Shown here one piece after another: positions 49,401 to 61,300 of a stretch of 64,000 bases of DNA. A program made the position numbers and the translations under genes. Source of the stretch: Rhinopithecus roxellana (Eukaryota; Chordata; Mammalia; Primates; Cercopithecidae); contig NC_044563.1 in NCBI RefSeq assembly GCF_007565055.1, positions 98,355,489-98,419,488 on the forward strand, read 5' to 3'. Within the stretch, counting starts at the first letter, position 1. Each line of letters starts with the position of its first letter. Under the pieces are notes generated by a model. The model ran no database searches. It saw nothing but the letters and a program-made list of their open reading frames with translations, and was not told the origin of the DNA.

Positions 49401-49858
49401 CATTGCCAAGTGTGAATGCAACTCACAGAGTACACGTTTTCTTCAGTGATCAGTTGTTAGCACAGTTTTCTGGAAATCTGCAATGAGATACTTCATAGCG
49501 CAATGAAATTACAGTGACAAAGGAAATATCCACGATGAAAACTAGAAAGAAGTTCTTTGAAACTTCTTGTGATGTGTGAATTCATCTCACAGAGTTCCCT
49601 TATGTTTGTGGAGCGTCCATTAACACTGTCTTTGAGGAATCTGAGAAGGGCTTCTGGATCACATTGGGCTAGCGTGATAAAGGAAATTTCATCCGTTCAA
49701 AAACGTGAAAGAGCTTTCTGAGAAACTTCTTTCTGATCTGTGAGTTCATCTCACAGAGTTACAACCTCTGCCTCAAGAGCAGTTTGCTAACACTCTTTTC
49801 GTGGATCTGCAAAGTGATATTTGGGAGCTATTGGGGCCCATGGTGATAAGAAATATCC
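46401..49858 (+). repeat. Trimer run 14 (7 trimers, noisy, cut by gap)
   Basis: Seven trimers, the last cut in its a3 after AAATATCC at the N block. Spacing is about 480-515 bp because of net base loss. One GAGCATGTCC merged allele occurs at 48,610-48,619. Confidence 0.78.
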
Positions 49859-49958
49859 NNNNNNNNNNNNNNNNNNNNNNNNNNNNNNNNNNNNNNNNNN
49901 NNNNNNNNNNNNNNNNNNNNNNNNNNNNNNNNNNNNNNNNNNNNNNNNNNNNNNNNNN
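49859..49958. other. Assembly gap, exactly 100 N
   Basis: A round-number N block, typical of a scaffold join of unknown size. The array is + on the left and - on the right. Both flanks end inside an a3-type monomer. Confidence 0.98.
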
Positions 49959-50708
49959 GAAAAGATGTTAGCAAAACTGCTTCTTGAGGCAGAGGTTGTA
50001 ACTCTGTGAGATGAACTCACAGATCAGAACGAAGTTTCTCAGAAAGCTTCTTTCTCATTTTATTGGAAGATGTTTCCATTGGCCCCATTGTTTTCAAAGG
50101 GATCGGGAATCTGTTCTCAGATCCACACAAATAGGCCTAGGCCACGGCCCCACGAATACAGCTGCAACTTAGTGAGTTGAATTCACACATCACAAAGCGG
50201 TTTCTCAGAAAGCTTCTTTCTTTAGTAAGACAGGGTTATTTTGGTCTTGGAGCGCCACCGTGTGTCCTATTGCAGATTCTGCGAAAATTCTGCTAGCAAG
50301 TTTCTCAGTGGAAACAATGATGGACATCTGTGGGCTGAATTCACCCACAACAAGAAGTTTTTGAGAAGGCTTCTGCAGGTTTCTCTGAGGAGAGTTCCTA
50401 TTCAGCATGCGATTCAACGATATCCAAGACACACATCTGAGATTCCTCAAAATGAGTGCTAGGAAACTCCCCCGAGAAAGGGTGATAGAACACTGTGAAA
50501 TGAATTCACATATCACAAAGCAGTTTCTCAGAAAGCTTGGTTCCGCTTTCCTTGAAGGATATATTCCTTTCTCCTTCTATTCTTCAAAGCTATCTGAAAT
50601 ATCACTTCTCAAATCCACGGAAACAGCCCTAAGAAACGGCTCCAAAAAACACTGGCGTAACTCTGTGAGTTGCATTCACACATGGCAATGCAGTTTCTCA
50701 GAAAGCTT
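49959..50708 (-). repeat. Cassette 14, type II, cut by gap
   Basis: Read on the - strand: a4 starts at 50,708, then a5, a6, a7, and a 91-bp piece of a3' (49,959-50,049). The readable diagnostic sites (G, T, C, G) are type II. It has several single-base errors. The trimer before it lacks the CTGAAAAAC form, unlike nearly all the others. Confidence 0.85.
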
Positions 50709-52757
50709 CTCTTTAGTTATTATGTGAGGATATTTCCTTTATCACCATGGGCCCCAATAGGCTCCCAAATATCACTTTGCAGATTCCACGAAAAGAGTGT
50801 TAGCAAACTGCTTCTTGAGGCAGAGGTTGTAACTCTGTGAGATGAACTCACAGATGAAAAGAAGTTTCTCAGAAAGCTTCTTTCACGTTTTGAACGGATG
50901 AAATTTCCTTTATCAGCGTAGGCCTCAATGTGATCCAAAGAAGCCCTTCTCAGATTCCTCAAACAGTGTTAATGGACTGCTCCACGAAACATAAGTGTAA
51001 CTCTGTGAGATGAATTCACACATCACCAAGAAGTTTCTAAGAAAGCTTCTTTCTAGTTTTCATCTGTGGATATTTCCTTTGTCACTGTAATGTTCATTGC
51101 GCTATGAAGTATCTAATTGCAGATTTCAGAAAACTGTGCTAACAACTGATCCTGAAGAGAAACGTGTAACTCTGTGAGTTGCATTCACACTTGGCAATGC
51201 AGTTTCTCAGAAAGCTTCTCTTTAGTTATTATGTGAGGATATTTCCTTTATCACCATGGGCCCCAATAGGCTCCCAAATATCACTTTGCAGATTCCACGA
51301 AAAGAGTGTTAGCAAACTGCTTCTTGAGGCAGAGGTTGTAACTCTGTGAGATGAACTCACAGATCAGAAAGAAGTTTCTCAGAAAGCTTCTTTCACGTTT
51401 TGAACGGATGAAATTTCCTTTATCAGCGTAGGCCTCAATGTGATCCAAAGAAGCCCTTCTCAGATTCCTCAAAGACAGTGTTAATGGACTGCTCCACGAA
51501 ACATAAGTGTAACTCTGTGAGATGAATTCACACATCACCAAGAAGTTTCAAGAAAGCTTCTTTCTAGTTTTCATCTGTGGATATTTCCTTTGTCACTGTA
51601 ATGTTCATTGCGCTATGAAGTATCTAATTGCAGATTTCCAGAAAACTGTGCTAACAAACTGATCACTGAAGAGAAACGTGTAACTCTGTGAGTTGCATTC
51701 ACACTTGGCAATGCAGTTTCTCAGAAAGCTTCTCTTTAGTTATTATGTGAGGATATTTCCTTTATCACCATGGGCCCCAATAGGCTCCCAAATATCACTT
51801 TGCAGATTCCACGAAAAGAGTGTTAGCAAACTGCTTCTTGAGGCAGAGGTTGTAACTCTGTGAGATGAACTCACAGATCAGAAAGAAGTTTCTCAGAAAG
51901 CTTCTTTCACGTTTTGAACGGATGAAATTTCCTTTATCAGCGTAGGCCTCAATGTGATCCAAGAAGCCCTTCTCAGATTCCTCAAAGACAGTGTTAATGG
52001 ACAGCTCCACGAAACATAAGTGTAACTCTGTGAGATGAATTCACACATCACCAAGAAGTTTCTAAGAAAGCTTCTTTCTAGTTTTCATCTGTGCATATTT
52101 CCTTTGTCACTGTAATGTTCATTGCGCTATGAAGTATCTAATTGCAGATTTCCAGAAAACTGTGCTAACAAACTGATCACTGAAGAGAAACGTGTAACTC
52201 TGTGAGTTGCATTCACACTTGGCAATGCAGTTTCTCAGAAAGCTTCACTTTAGTTTTTATGTGAGGATATTTCCTTTATCACCATGGGCCCCATTAGACT
52301 CCCAAATATCACTTTGCAGATTCCACGAAAAGAGTGTTAGCAAACTGCTTCTTGAGGCAGAGTTTGTAACTCTGTGAGATGAACTCACAGATCAGAAAGA
52401 AGTTTCTCAGAAAGCTTCTTTCACGTTTTGAACGGATGAAATTCCTTTATCAGCTAGGCCTCAATGTGATCCAAAGAAGCCTTCTCAGATTCCTCAAAGA
52501 CAGTGTTTAATGGACTGCTCCACGAAACATAAGTGTAACTCTGTGAGATGAATTCACACATCACCAAGAAGTTTCTAAGAAGCTTCTTTCTAGTTTTCAT
52601 CTGTGGATATTTCCTTTGTCACTGTAATGTTCATTACGCTATGAAGTATCTAATTGCAGATTTCCAGAAAACTGTGCTAACAAACTGATCACTGAAGAGA
52701 AACGTGTAACTCTGTGAGTTGCATTCACACTTGGCAATGCAGTTTCTCAGAAAGCTT
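50709..52757 (-). repeat. Trimer run 15 (4 trimers)
   Basis: 2049 bp against 2060 expected. Read on the - strand, the first trimer has GCGTAATG and a damaged CCTAGG. Its a3 carries the rare GTCTAATGG / CATAAAAAC / AAAGTGAAG set, followed by an a1 with ATATGCACAG and an a2 with GAGCTGTCC. It is mildly noisy. Confidence 0.87.
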
Positions 52758-53600
52758 CTCTTTAGTTAGTATGTGAGGCTATTTCCTTTATCACCATGGG
52801 CCCTAATAGGCTCCCAAATATCACTTTGCAGATTCCACGAAAAGAGTGTTAGCAAACTGCTTCTTGAGGCAGAGGTTGTAACTCTGTGAGATGAACTCAC
52901 AGATCAGAACGAAGTTTCTCAGAAAGCTTCTTTCTCATTTTTATTGGAAGATGTTTCCATTGGCCCCATTGTTTTCAAAGGGATCGGGAATATCTGTTCT
53001 CAGATTCCACACAAATAGGCCTAGGCCACGGCCCCACGACATACAGCTGCAACTTAGTGAGTTGAATTCACACATCACAAAGCGGTTTCTCAGAAAGCTT
53101 CTTTCTTTAGTAAGACAGGGTTATTTGTGGTCTTGGAGCGCCACCGTGTGTCCTATTGCAGATTCTGCGAAAATTCTGCTAGCAAGTTTCTCAGTGGAAA
53201 CAATGATGGACATCTGTGGGCTGAATTCACCCACAACAAAGAAGTTTTTGAGAAGGCTTCTCTGCAGGTTTCTCTGAGGAGAGTTCCTTATTCAGCATGC
53301 GATTCAACGATATCCAAGACATCACATCTGAGATTCCTCAAATGAGTGCTAGGAAACTCCCCCGAGAAAGGGTGATAGAACACTGTGAAATGAATTCACA
53401 TATCACAAAGCAGTTTCTCAGAAAAGCTTGGTTCCGCTTTCTCTTGAAGGATATATCCTTTCTCCTTCTATTCTTCAAAGCTATCTGAAATATCACTTCT
53501 CAGAATCCACGGAAACAGCCCTAAGAAACGGCTCCAAAAAACACTGGCGTAACTCTGTGAGTTGCATTCACACATGGCAATGCAGTTTCTCAGAAAGCTT
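52758..53600 (-). repeat. Cassette 15, type II
   Basis: 843 bp, diagnostic bases G, T, T, C, G, with a tagged a3' (AGTTAGTATG and CCCTAATAGG on the + strand). One base is lost at about 53,340 and one gained at about 53,424. Confidence 0.9.
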
Positions 53601-56173
53601 CTCTTTAGTTATTATGTGAGGATATTTCCTTTATCACCATGGGCCCCAATAGGCTCCCAAATATCACTTTGCAGATTCCACGAAAAGAGTGTTAGCAAAC
53701 TGCTTCTTGAGGCAGAGGTTGTAAACTCTGTGAGATGAACTCACAGATCAGAAAGAAGTTTTTCAGAAAGCTTCTTTCACGTTTTGAACGGATGAAATTT
53801 CCTTTATCAGCGTAGGCCTCAATGTGATCCAAAGAAGCCCTTCTCAGATTCCTCAAAGACAGTGTTAATGGACTGCTCCACGAAACATAAGTGTAACTCT
53901 GTGAGATGAATTCACACATCACCAAGAAGTTTCTAAGAAAGCTTCTTTCTAGTTTTCATCTGTGGATATTTCCTTTGTCACTGTAATGTTCATTGCGCTA
54001 TGAAGTATCTAATTGCAGATTTCCAGAAAACTGTGCTAACAAACTGATCACTGAAGAGAAACGTGTAACTCTGTGAGTTGCATTCACACTTGGCAATGCA
54101 GTTTCTCAGAAAGCTTCTCTTTAGTTATTATGTGAGGCTATTTCCTTTATCACCATGGGCCCCAATAGGCTCCCAAATATCACTTTGCAGATTCCACGAA
54201 AGAGTGTTAGCAAACTGCTTCTTGAGGCAGAGGTTGTAACTCTGTGAGATGAACTCACAGATCAGAAAGAAGTTTTTCAGAAAGCTTCTTTCACGTTTTG
54301 AACGGATGAAATTTCCTTTATCAGCGTAGGCCTCAATGTGATCCAAAGAAGCCCTTCTCAGATTCCTCAAAGACAGTGTTAATGGACTGCTCCACGAAAC
54401 ATAAGTGTAACTCTGTGAGATGAATTCACACATCACCAAGAAGTTTCTAAAGAAAGCTTCTTTCTAGTTTCATCTGTGGATATTTCCTTTGTCACTGTAA
54501 TGTTCATTGCGCTATGAAGTATCTCATTGCAGATTTCCAGAAAACTGTGCTAACAAACTGATCACTGAAGAGAAACGTGTAACTCTGTGAGTTGCATTCA
54601 CACTTGGCAATGCAGTTTCTCAGAAAGCTTCTCTTTAGTTATTATGTGAGGATATTTCCTTTATCACCATGGGCCCCAATAGGCTCCCAAATATCACTTT
54701 GCAGATTCCACGAAAAGAGTGTTAGCAAACTGCTTCTTGAGGCAGGGTTTGTAACTCTGTGAGATGAACTCACAGATCAGAAAGAAGTTTCTCAGAAAGC
54801 TTCTTTCACGTTTTGAACGGATGAAATTTCCTTTATCAGCGTAGGCCTCAATGTGATCCAAAGAAGCCCTTCTCAGATTCCTCAAAGACAGTGTTAATGG
54901 ACAGCTCCACGAAACATAAGTGTAACTCTGTGAGATGAATTCACACATCACCAAGAAGTTTCTAAGAAAGCTTCTTTCTAGTTTTCATCTGTGGATATTT
55001 CCTTTGTCACTGTAATGTTCATTGCGCTATGAAGTATCTAATTGCAGATTTCCAGAAAACTGTGCTAACAAACTGATCACTGAAGAGAAACGTGTACTCT
55101 GTGAGTTGCATTCACACTTGGCAATGCAGTTTCTCAGAAAGCTTCTACTTTAGTTATTATGTGAGGATATTTCCTTTATCACCATGGGCCCCAATAGCTC
55201 CCAAATATCACTTTGCAGATTCCACGAAAAGAGTGTTAGCAAACTGCTTCTTGAGGCAGAGGTTGTAACTCTGTGAGATGAACTCACAGATCAGAAAGAA
55301 GTTTCTCAGAAAGCTTCTTTCACGTTTTGAACGGATGAAATTTCCTTTATCAGCGTAGGCCTCAATGTGATCCAAAGAAGCCCTTCTCAGATTCCTCAAA
55401 GACAGTGTTAATGGACTGCTCCACGAAACATAAGTGTAACTCTGTGAGATGAATTCACACATCACCAAGAAGTTTCTAAGAAAGCTTCTTTCTAGTTTTC
55501 ATCTGTGGATATTTCCTTTGTCACTGTAATGTTCATTGCGCTATGAAGTATCTAATTGCAGATTTCCAGAAAACTGTGCTAACAAACTGATCACTGAAGA
55601 GAAACGTGTAACTCTGTGAGTTGCATTCACACTTGGCAATGCAGTTTCTCAGAAAGCTTCACTTTAGTTATTATGTGAGGATATTTCCTTTATCACCATG
55701 GGCCCCAATAGGCTCCCAAATATCACTTTGCAGATTCCACGAAAAGAGTGTTAGCAAACTGCTTCTTGAGGCAGAGGTTGTAACTCTGTGAGATGAACTC
55801 ACAGATCAGAAAGAAGTTTCTCAGAAAGCTTCTTTCACGTTTGAACGGATGAAATTTCCTTTATCAGCGTAGGCCTCAATGTGATCCAAAGAAGCCCTTC
55901 TCAGATTCCTCAAAGACAGTGTTAATGGACTGCTCCACGAAACATAAGTGTAACTCTGTGAGATGAATTCACACATCACCAAGAAGTTTCTAAGAAAGCT
56001 TCTTTCTAGTTTTCATCTGTGGATATTTCCTTTGTCACTGTAATGTTCATTGCGCTATGAAGTATCTAATTGCAGATTTCCAGAAAACTGTGCTAACAAA
56101 CTGATCACTGAAGAGAAACGTGTAACTCTGTGAGTTGCATTCACACTTGGCAATGCAGTTTCTCAGAAAGCTT
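53601..56173 (-). repeat. Trimer run 16 (5 trimers)
   Basis: 2573 bp against 2575, with several compensating single-base indels. The two trimers nearest the next cassette have the CTGAAAAAC a3. AAAGTAGAAG (+ strand near 55,146) followed by GAGCTGTCC (near 54,902) matches trimers 2-3 of run 1. Confidence 0.9.
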
Positions 56174-57016
56174 CTCTTTAGTTATTATGTGAGGATATTT
56201 CCTTTATCACCATGGGCCCCAATAGGCTCCCAAATATCACTTTGCAGATTCCACGAAAAGAGTGTTAGCAAACTGCTTCTTGAGGCAGAGGTTGTAACTC
56301 TGTGAGATGAACTCACAGATCAGAACGAAGTTTCTCAGAAAGCTTCTTTCTCATTTTTATTGGAAGATGTTTCCATTGGCCCCATTGTTTTCAAAGGGAT
56401 CGGGAATATCTGTTCTCAGATTCCACACAAATAGGCCTAGGCCACGGCCCCACGACATACAGCTGCAACTTAGTGAGTTGAATTCACACATCACAAAGCG
56501 GTTTCTCAGAAAGCTTCTTTCTTTAGTAAGACAGGGTTATTTGTGGTCTTGGAGCGCCACCGTGTGTCCTATTGCAGATTCTGTGAAAATTCTGCTAGCA
56601 AGTTTCTCAGTGGAAACAATGATGGACATCTGTGGGCTGAATTCACCCACAACAAAGAAGTTTTTGAGAAGGCTTCTCTGCAGGTTTCTCTGAGGATAGT
56701 TCCTTATTCGGCATGCGATTCAACGATATCCAAGACATCACATCTGAGATTCCTCAAAATGAGTGCTAGGAAACTCCCCCGAGAAAGGGTGATAGAACAC
56801 TGTGAAATGAATTCACATATCACAAAGCAGTTTCTCAGAAAGCTTGGTTCCGCTTTCTCTTGAAGGATATATCCTTTCTCCTTCTATTCTTCAAAGCTAT
56901 CTGAAATATCACTTCTCGGAATCCACGGAAACAGTCCTAAGAAACGGCTCCAAAAAACACTGGCGTAACTCTGTGAGTTGCATTCACACATGGCAATGCA
57001 GTTTCTCAGAAAGCTT
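56174..57016 (-). repeat. Cassette 16, type I
   Basis: 843 bp, diagnostic bases A, C, C, A, A, untagged a3'. It is the only type I cassette in the - half. Confidence 0.92.
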
Positions 57017-57531
57017 CTCTTTAGTTATTATGTGAGGATATTTCCTTTATCACCATGGGCCCCAATAGGCTCCCAAATATCACTTTGCAGATTCCACGAA
57101 AAGAGTGTTAGCAAACTGCTTCTTGAGGCAGAGGTTGTAACTCTGTGAGATGAACTCACAGATCAGAAAGAAGTTTTTCAGAAAGCTTCTTTCACGTTTT
57201 GAACGGATGAAATTTCCTTTATCAGCGTAGGCCTCAATGTGATCCAAAGAAGCCCTTCTCAGATTCCTCAAAGACAGTGTTAATGGACTGCTCCACGAAA
57301 CATAAGTGTAACTCTGTGAGATGAATTCACACATCACCAAGAAGTTTCTAAGAAAGCTTCTTTCTAGTTTTCATCTGTGGATATTTCCTTTGTCACTGTA
57401 ATGTTCATTGCGCTATGAAGTATCTAATTGCAGATTTCCAGAAAACTGTGCTAACAAACTGATCACTGAAGAGAAACGTGTAACTCTGTGAGTTGCATTC
57501 ACACTTGGCAATGCAGTTTCTCAGAAAGCTT
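57017..57531 (-). repeat. Trimer run 17 (single trimer)
   Basis: One 515-bp trimer with the CTGAAAAAC a3 between two cassettes. It makes the only uninterrupted 1358-bp octamer-to-octamer step in the window. Confidence 0.93.
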
Positions 57532-58374
57532 CTCTTTAGTTAGTATGTGAGGCTATTTCCTTTATCACCATGGGCCCTAATAGGCTCCCAAATATCACTT
57601 TGCAGATTCCACGAAAAGAGTGTTAGCAAACTGCTTCTTGAGGCAGAGGTTGTAACTCTGTGAGATGAACTCACAGATCAGAACGAAGTTTCTCAGAAAG
57701 CTTCTTTCTCATTTTTATTGGAAGATGTTTCCATTGGCCCCATTGTTTTCAAAGGGATCGGGAATATCTGTTCTCAGATTCCACACAAATAGGCCTAGGC
57801 CACGGCCCCACGACATACAGCTGCAACTTAGTGAGTTGAATTCACACATCACAAAGCGGTTTCTCAGAAAGCTTCTTTCTTTAGTAAGACAGGGTTATTT
57901 GTGGTCTTGGAGCGCCACCGTGTGTCCTATTGCAGATTCTGCGAAAATTCTGCTAGCAAGTTTCTCAGTGGAAACAATGATGGACATCTGTGGGCTGAAT
58001 TCACCCACAACAAAGAAGTTTTTGAGAAGGCTTCTCTGCAGGTTTCTCTGAGGAGAGTTCCTTATTCAGCATGCGATTCAACGATATCCAAGACATCACA
58101 TCTGAGATTCCTCAAAATGAGTGCTAGGAAACTCCCCCGAGAAAGGGTGATAGAACACTGTGAAATGAATTCACATATCACAAAGCAGTTTCTCAGAAAG
58201 CTTGGTTCCGCTTTCTCTTGAAGGATATATCCTTTCTCCTTCTATTCTTCAAAGCTATCTGAAATATCACTTCTCAGAATCCACGGAAACAGCCCTAAGA
58301 AACGGCTCCAAAAAACACTGGCGTAACTCTGTGAGTTGCATTCACACATGGCAATGCAGTTTCTCAGAAAGCTT
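57532..58374 (-). repeat. Cassette 17, type II
   Basis: 843 bp, diagnostic bases G, T, T, C, G, tagged a3'. The a3 before it (in - strand order) is the plain CTGAGAAAC form, an exception in clean sequence. Confidence 0.92.
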
Positions 58375-61300
58375 CTCTTTAGTTATTATGTGAGGATATT
58401 TCCTTTATCACCATGGGCCCCAATAGGCTCCCAAATATCACTTTGCAAATTCCACGAAAAGAGTGTTAGCAAACTGCTTCTTGAGGCAGAGGTTGTAACT
58501 CTGTGAGATGAACTCACAGATGAGAAAGAAGTTTCTCAGAAAGCTTCTTTCACGTTTTGAACGGATGAAATTTCCTTTATCAGCGTAGGCCTCAATGTGA
58601 TCCAAAGAAGCCCTTCTCAGATTCCTCAAAGACAGTGTTAATGGACTGCTCCACGAAACATAAGTGTAACTCTGTGAGATGAATTCACACATCACCAAGA
58701 AGTTTCTAAGAAAGCTTCTTTCTAGTTTTCATCTGTGGATATTTCCTTTGTCACTGTAATGTTCATTGCGCTATGAAGTATCTCATTGCAGATTTCCAGA
58801 AAACTGTGCTAACAAACTGATCACTGAAGAGAAACGTGTCACTCTGTGAGTTGCATTCACACTTGGCAATGCAGTTTCTCAGAAAGCTTCTCTTTAGTTA
58901 TTATGTGAGGATATTTCCTTTATCACCATGGGCCCCAATAGGCTCCCAAATATCACTTTGCAGATTCCACGAAAAGAGTGTTAGCAAACTGCTTCTTGAG
59001 GCAGAGGTTGTAACTCTGTGAGATGAACTCACAGATCAGAAAGAAGTTTTTCAGAAAGCTTCTTTCACGTTTTGAACGGATGAAATTTCCTTTATCAGCG
59101 TAGGCCTCAATGTGATCCAAAGAAGCCCTTCTCAGATTCCTCAAAGACAGTGTTAATGGACTGCTCCACGAAACATAAGTGTAACTCTGTGAGATGAATT
59201 CACACATCACCAAGAAGTTTCTAAGAAAGCTTCTTTCTAGTTTTCATCTGTGGATATTTCCTTTGTCACTGTAATGTTCATTGCGCTATGAAGTATCTAA
59301 TTGCAGATTTCCAGAAAACTGTGCTAACAAACTGATCACTGAAGAGAAACGTGTCACTCTGTGAGTTGCATTCACACTTGGCAATGCAGTTTCTCAGAAA
59401 GCTTCTCTTTAGTTATTATGTGAGGATATTTCCTTTATCACCATGGGCCCCAATAGGCTCCCAAATATCACTTTGCAAATTCCACGAAAAGAGTGTTAGC
59501 AAACTGCTTCTTGAGGCAGAGGTTGTAACTCTGTGAGATGAACTCACAGATGAGAAAGAAGTTTCTCAGAAAGCTTCTTTCACGTTTTGAACGGATGAAA
59601 TTTCCTTTATCAGCGTAGGCCTCAATGTGATCCAAAGAAGCCCTTCTCAGATTCCTCAAAGACAGTGTTAATGGACTGCTCCACGAAACATAAGTGTAAC
59701 TCTGTGAGATGAATTCACACATCACCAAGAAGTTTCAAAGAAAGCTTCTTTCTAGTTTTCATCTGTGGATATTTCCTTTGTCACTGTAATGTTCATTGCG
59801 CTATGAAGTATCTCATTGCAGATTTCCAGAAAACTGTGCTAACAAACTGATCACTGAAGAGAAACGTGTAACTCTGTGAGTTGCATTCACACTTGGCAAT
59901 GCAGTTTCTCAGAAAGCTTCTCTTTAGTTATTATGTGAGGATATTTCCTTTATCACCATGGGCCCCAATAGGCTCCCAAATATCACTTTGCAGATTCCAC
60001 GAAAAGAGTGTTAGCAAACTGCTTCTTGAGGCAGAGGTTGTAACTCTGTGAGATGAACTCACAGATCAGAAAGAAGTTTCTCAGAAAGCTTCTTTCACGT
60101 TTTGAACGGATGAAATTTCCTTTATCAGCGTAGGCCTCAATGTGATCCAAAGAAGCCCTTCTCAGATTCCTCAAAGACAGTGTTAATGGACAGCTCCACG
60201 AAACATAAGTGTAACTCTGTGAGATGAATTCACACATCACCAAGAAGTTTCTAAGAAAGCTTCTTTCTAGTTTTCATCTGTGGATATTTCCTTTGTCACT
60301 GTAATGTTCATTGCGCTATGAAGTATCTAATTGCAGATTTCCAGAAAACTGTGCTAACAAACTGATCACTGAAGAGAAACGTGTAACTCTGTGAGTTGCA
60401 TTCACACTTGGCAATGCAGTTTCTCAGAAAGCTTCTCTTTAGTTATTATGTGAGGATATTTCCTTTATCACCATGGGCCCCAATAGGCTCCCAAATATCA
60501 CTTTGCAGATTCCACGAAAAGAGTGTTAGCAAACTGCTTCTTGAGGCAGAGGTTGTAACTCTGTGAGATGAACTCACAGATGAGAAAGAAGTTTCTCAGA
60601 AAGCTTCTTTCACGTTTTGAACGGATGAAATTTCCTTTATCAGCGTAGGCCTCAATGTGATCCAAAGAAGCCCTTCTCAGATTCCTCAAAGACAGTGTTA
60701 ATGGACTGCTCCACGAAACATAAGTGTAACTCTGTGAGATGAATTCACACATCACCAAGAAGTTTCTAAGAAAGCTTCTTTCTAGTTTTCATCTGTGGAT
60801 ATTTCCTTTGTCACTGTAATGTTCATTGCGCTATGAAGTATCTCATTGCAGATTTCCAGAAAACTGTGCTAACAAACTGATCACTGAAGAGAAACGTGTA
60901 ACTCTGTGAGTTGCATTCACACTTGGCAATGCAGTTTCTCAGAAAGCTTCTCTTTAGTTATTATGTGAGGATATTTCCTTTATCACCATGGGCCCCAATA
61001 GGCTCCCAAATATCACTTTGCAGATTCCACGAAAAGAGTGTTAGCAAACTGCTTCTTGAGGCAGAGGTTGTAACTCTGTGAGATGAACTCACAGATCAGA
61101 AAGAAGTTTCTCAGAAAGCTTCTTTCACGTTTTGAACGGATGAAATTTCCTTTATCAGCGTAGGCCTCAATGTGATCCAAAGAAGCCCTTCTCAGATTCC
61201 TCAAAGACAGTGTTAATGGACTGCTCCACGAAACATAAGTGTAACTCTGTGAGATGAATTCACACATCACCAAGAAGTTTCTAAGAAAGCTTCTTTCTAG

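Larger units (their letters stand above)
1..49858 (+). repeat. Alpha-satellite higher-order repeat array, + orientation
   Basis: Continuous head-to-tail alphoid monomers with no interruption by unrelated sequence. The 515-bp trimer a1-a2-a3 repeats, and 13 five-monomer cassettes (a4-a5-a6-a7-a3') are interspersed. Most monomers begin at a HindIII site. EcoRI (GAATTC) lies in a2 but not in a1 or a3, so EcoRI would give a 515-bp ladder and HindIII a ~172-bp ladder. Trimer copies in the clean part differ at only a few positions each, as expected for a recently homogenised centromeric array. Alphoid DNA is the usual substrate for CENP-A chromatin in simian primates. Whether this array is the active centromere cannot be read from sequence. 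Family assignment is secure; the species is not. Confidence 0.96.
39190..49858. other. Low-accuracy (unpolished) stretch
   Basis: Single-base deletions and insertions, with some substitutions, appear every few tens of bases in monomers that are otherwise identical to clean copies. From the a2 at 38,908 to the a2 at about 49,550 the expected spacing is 10,956 bp and the actual spacing is 10,642 bp, a net loss near 3%. This fits raw long-read error, not evolution. A few hundred bases near 41,570-41,830 are clean. Confidence 0.88.

Noticed and set aside
39190..49858. Old, diverged alphoid layer at the edge of the array
   Set aside because: Divergence is almost all single-base indels, with intact runs between them and no monomer-type-specific substitutions. 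It stops at a scaffold gap, and the super-repeat markers remain. Sequencing error fits better.
49787..50020. Reading frames that run across the N block
   Set aside because: They include 34 undefined residues and join sequence of opposite array orientation. They are an artefact of the gap.
49000..51000. Fold-back (palindromic) read artefact at the orientation flip
   Set aside because: The cassette spacing is not mirrored. Going left from the gap the trimer runs are 7, 3, 13; going right a cassette comes at once, then 4, 5, 1, 10. The two sides are not copies of one molecule end.
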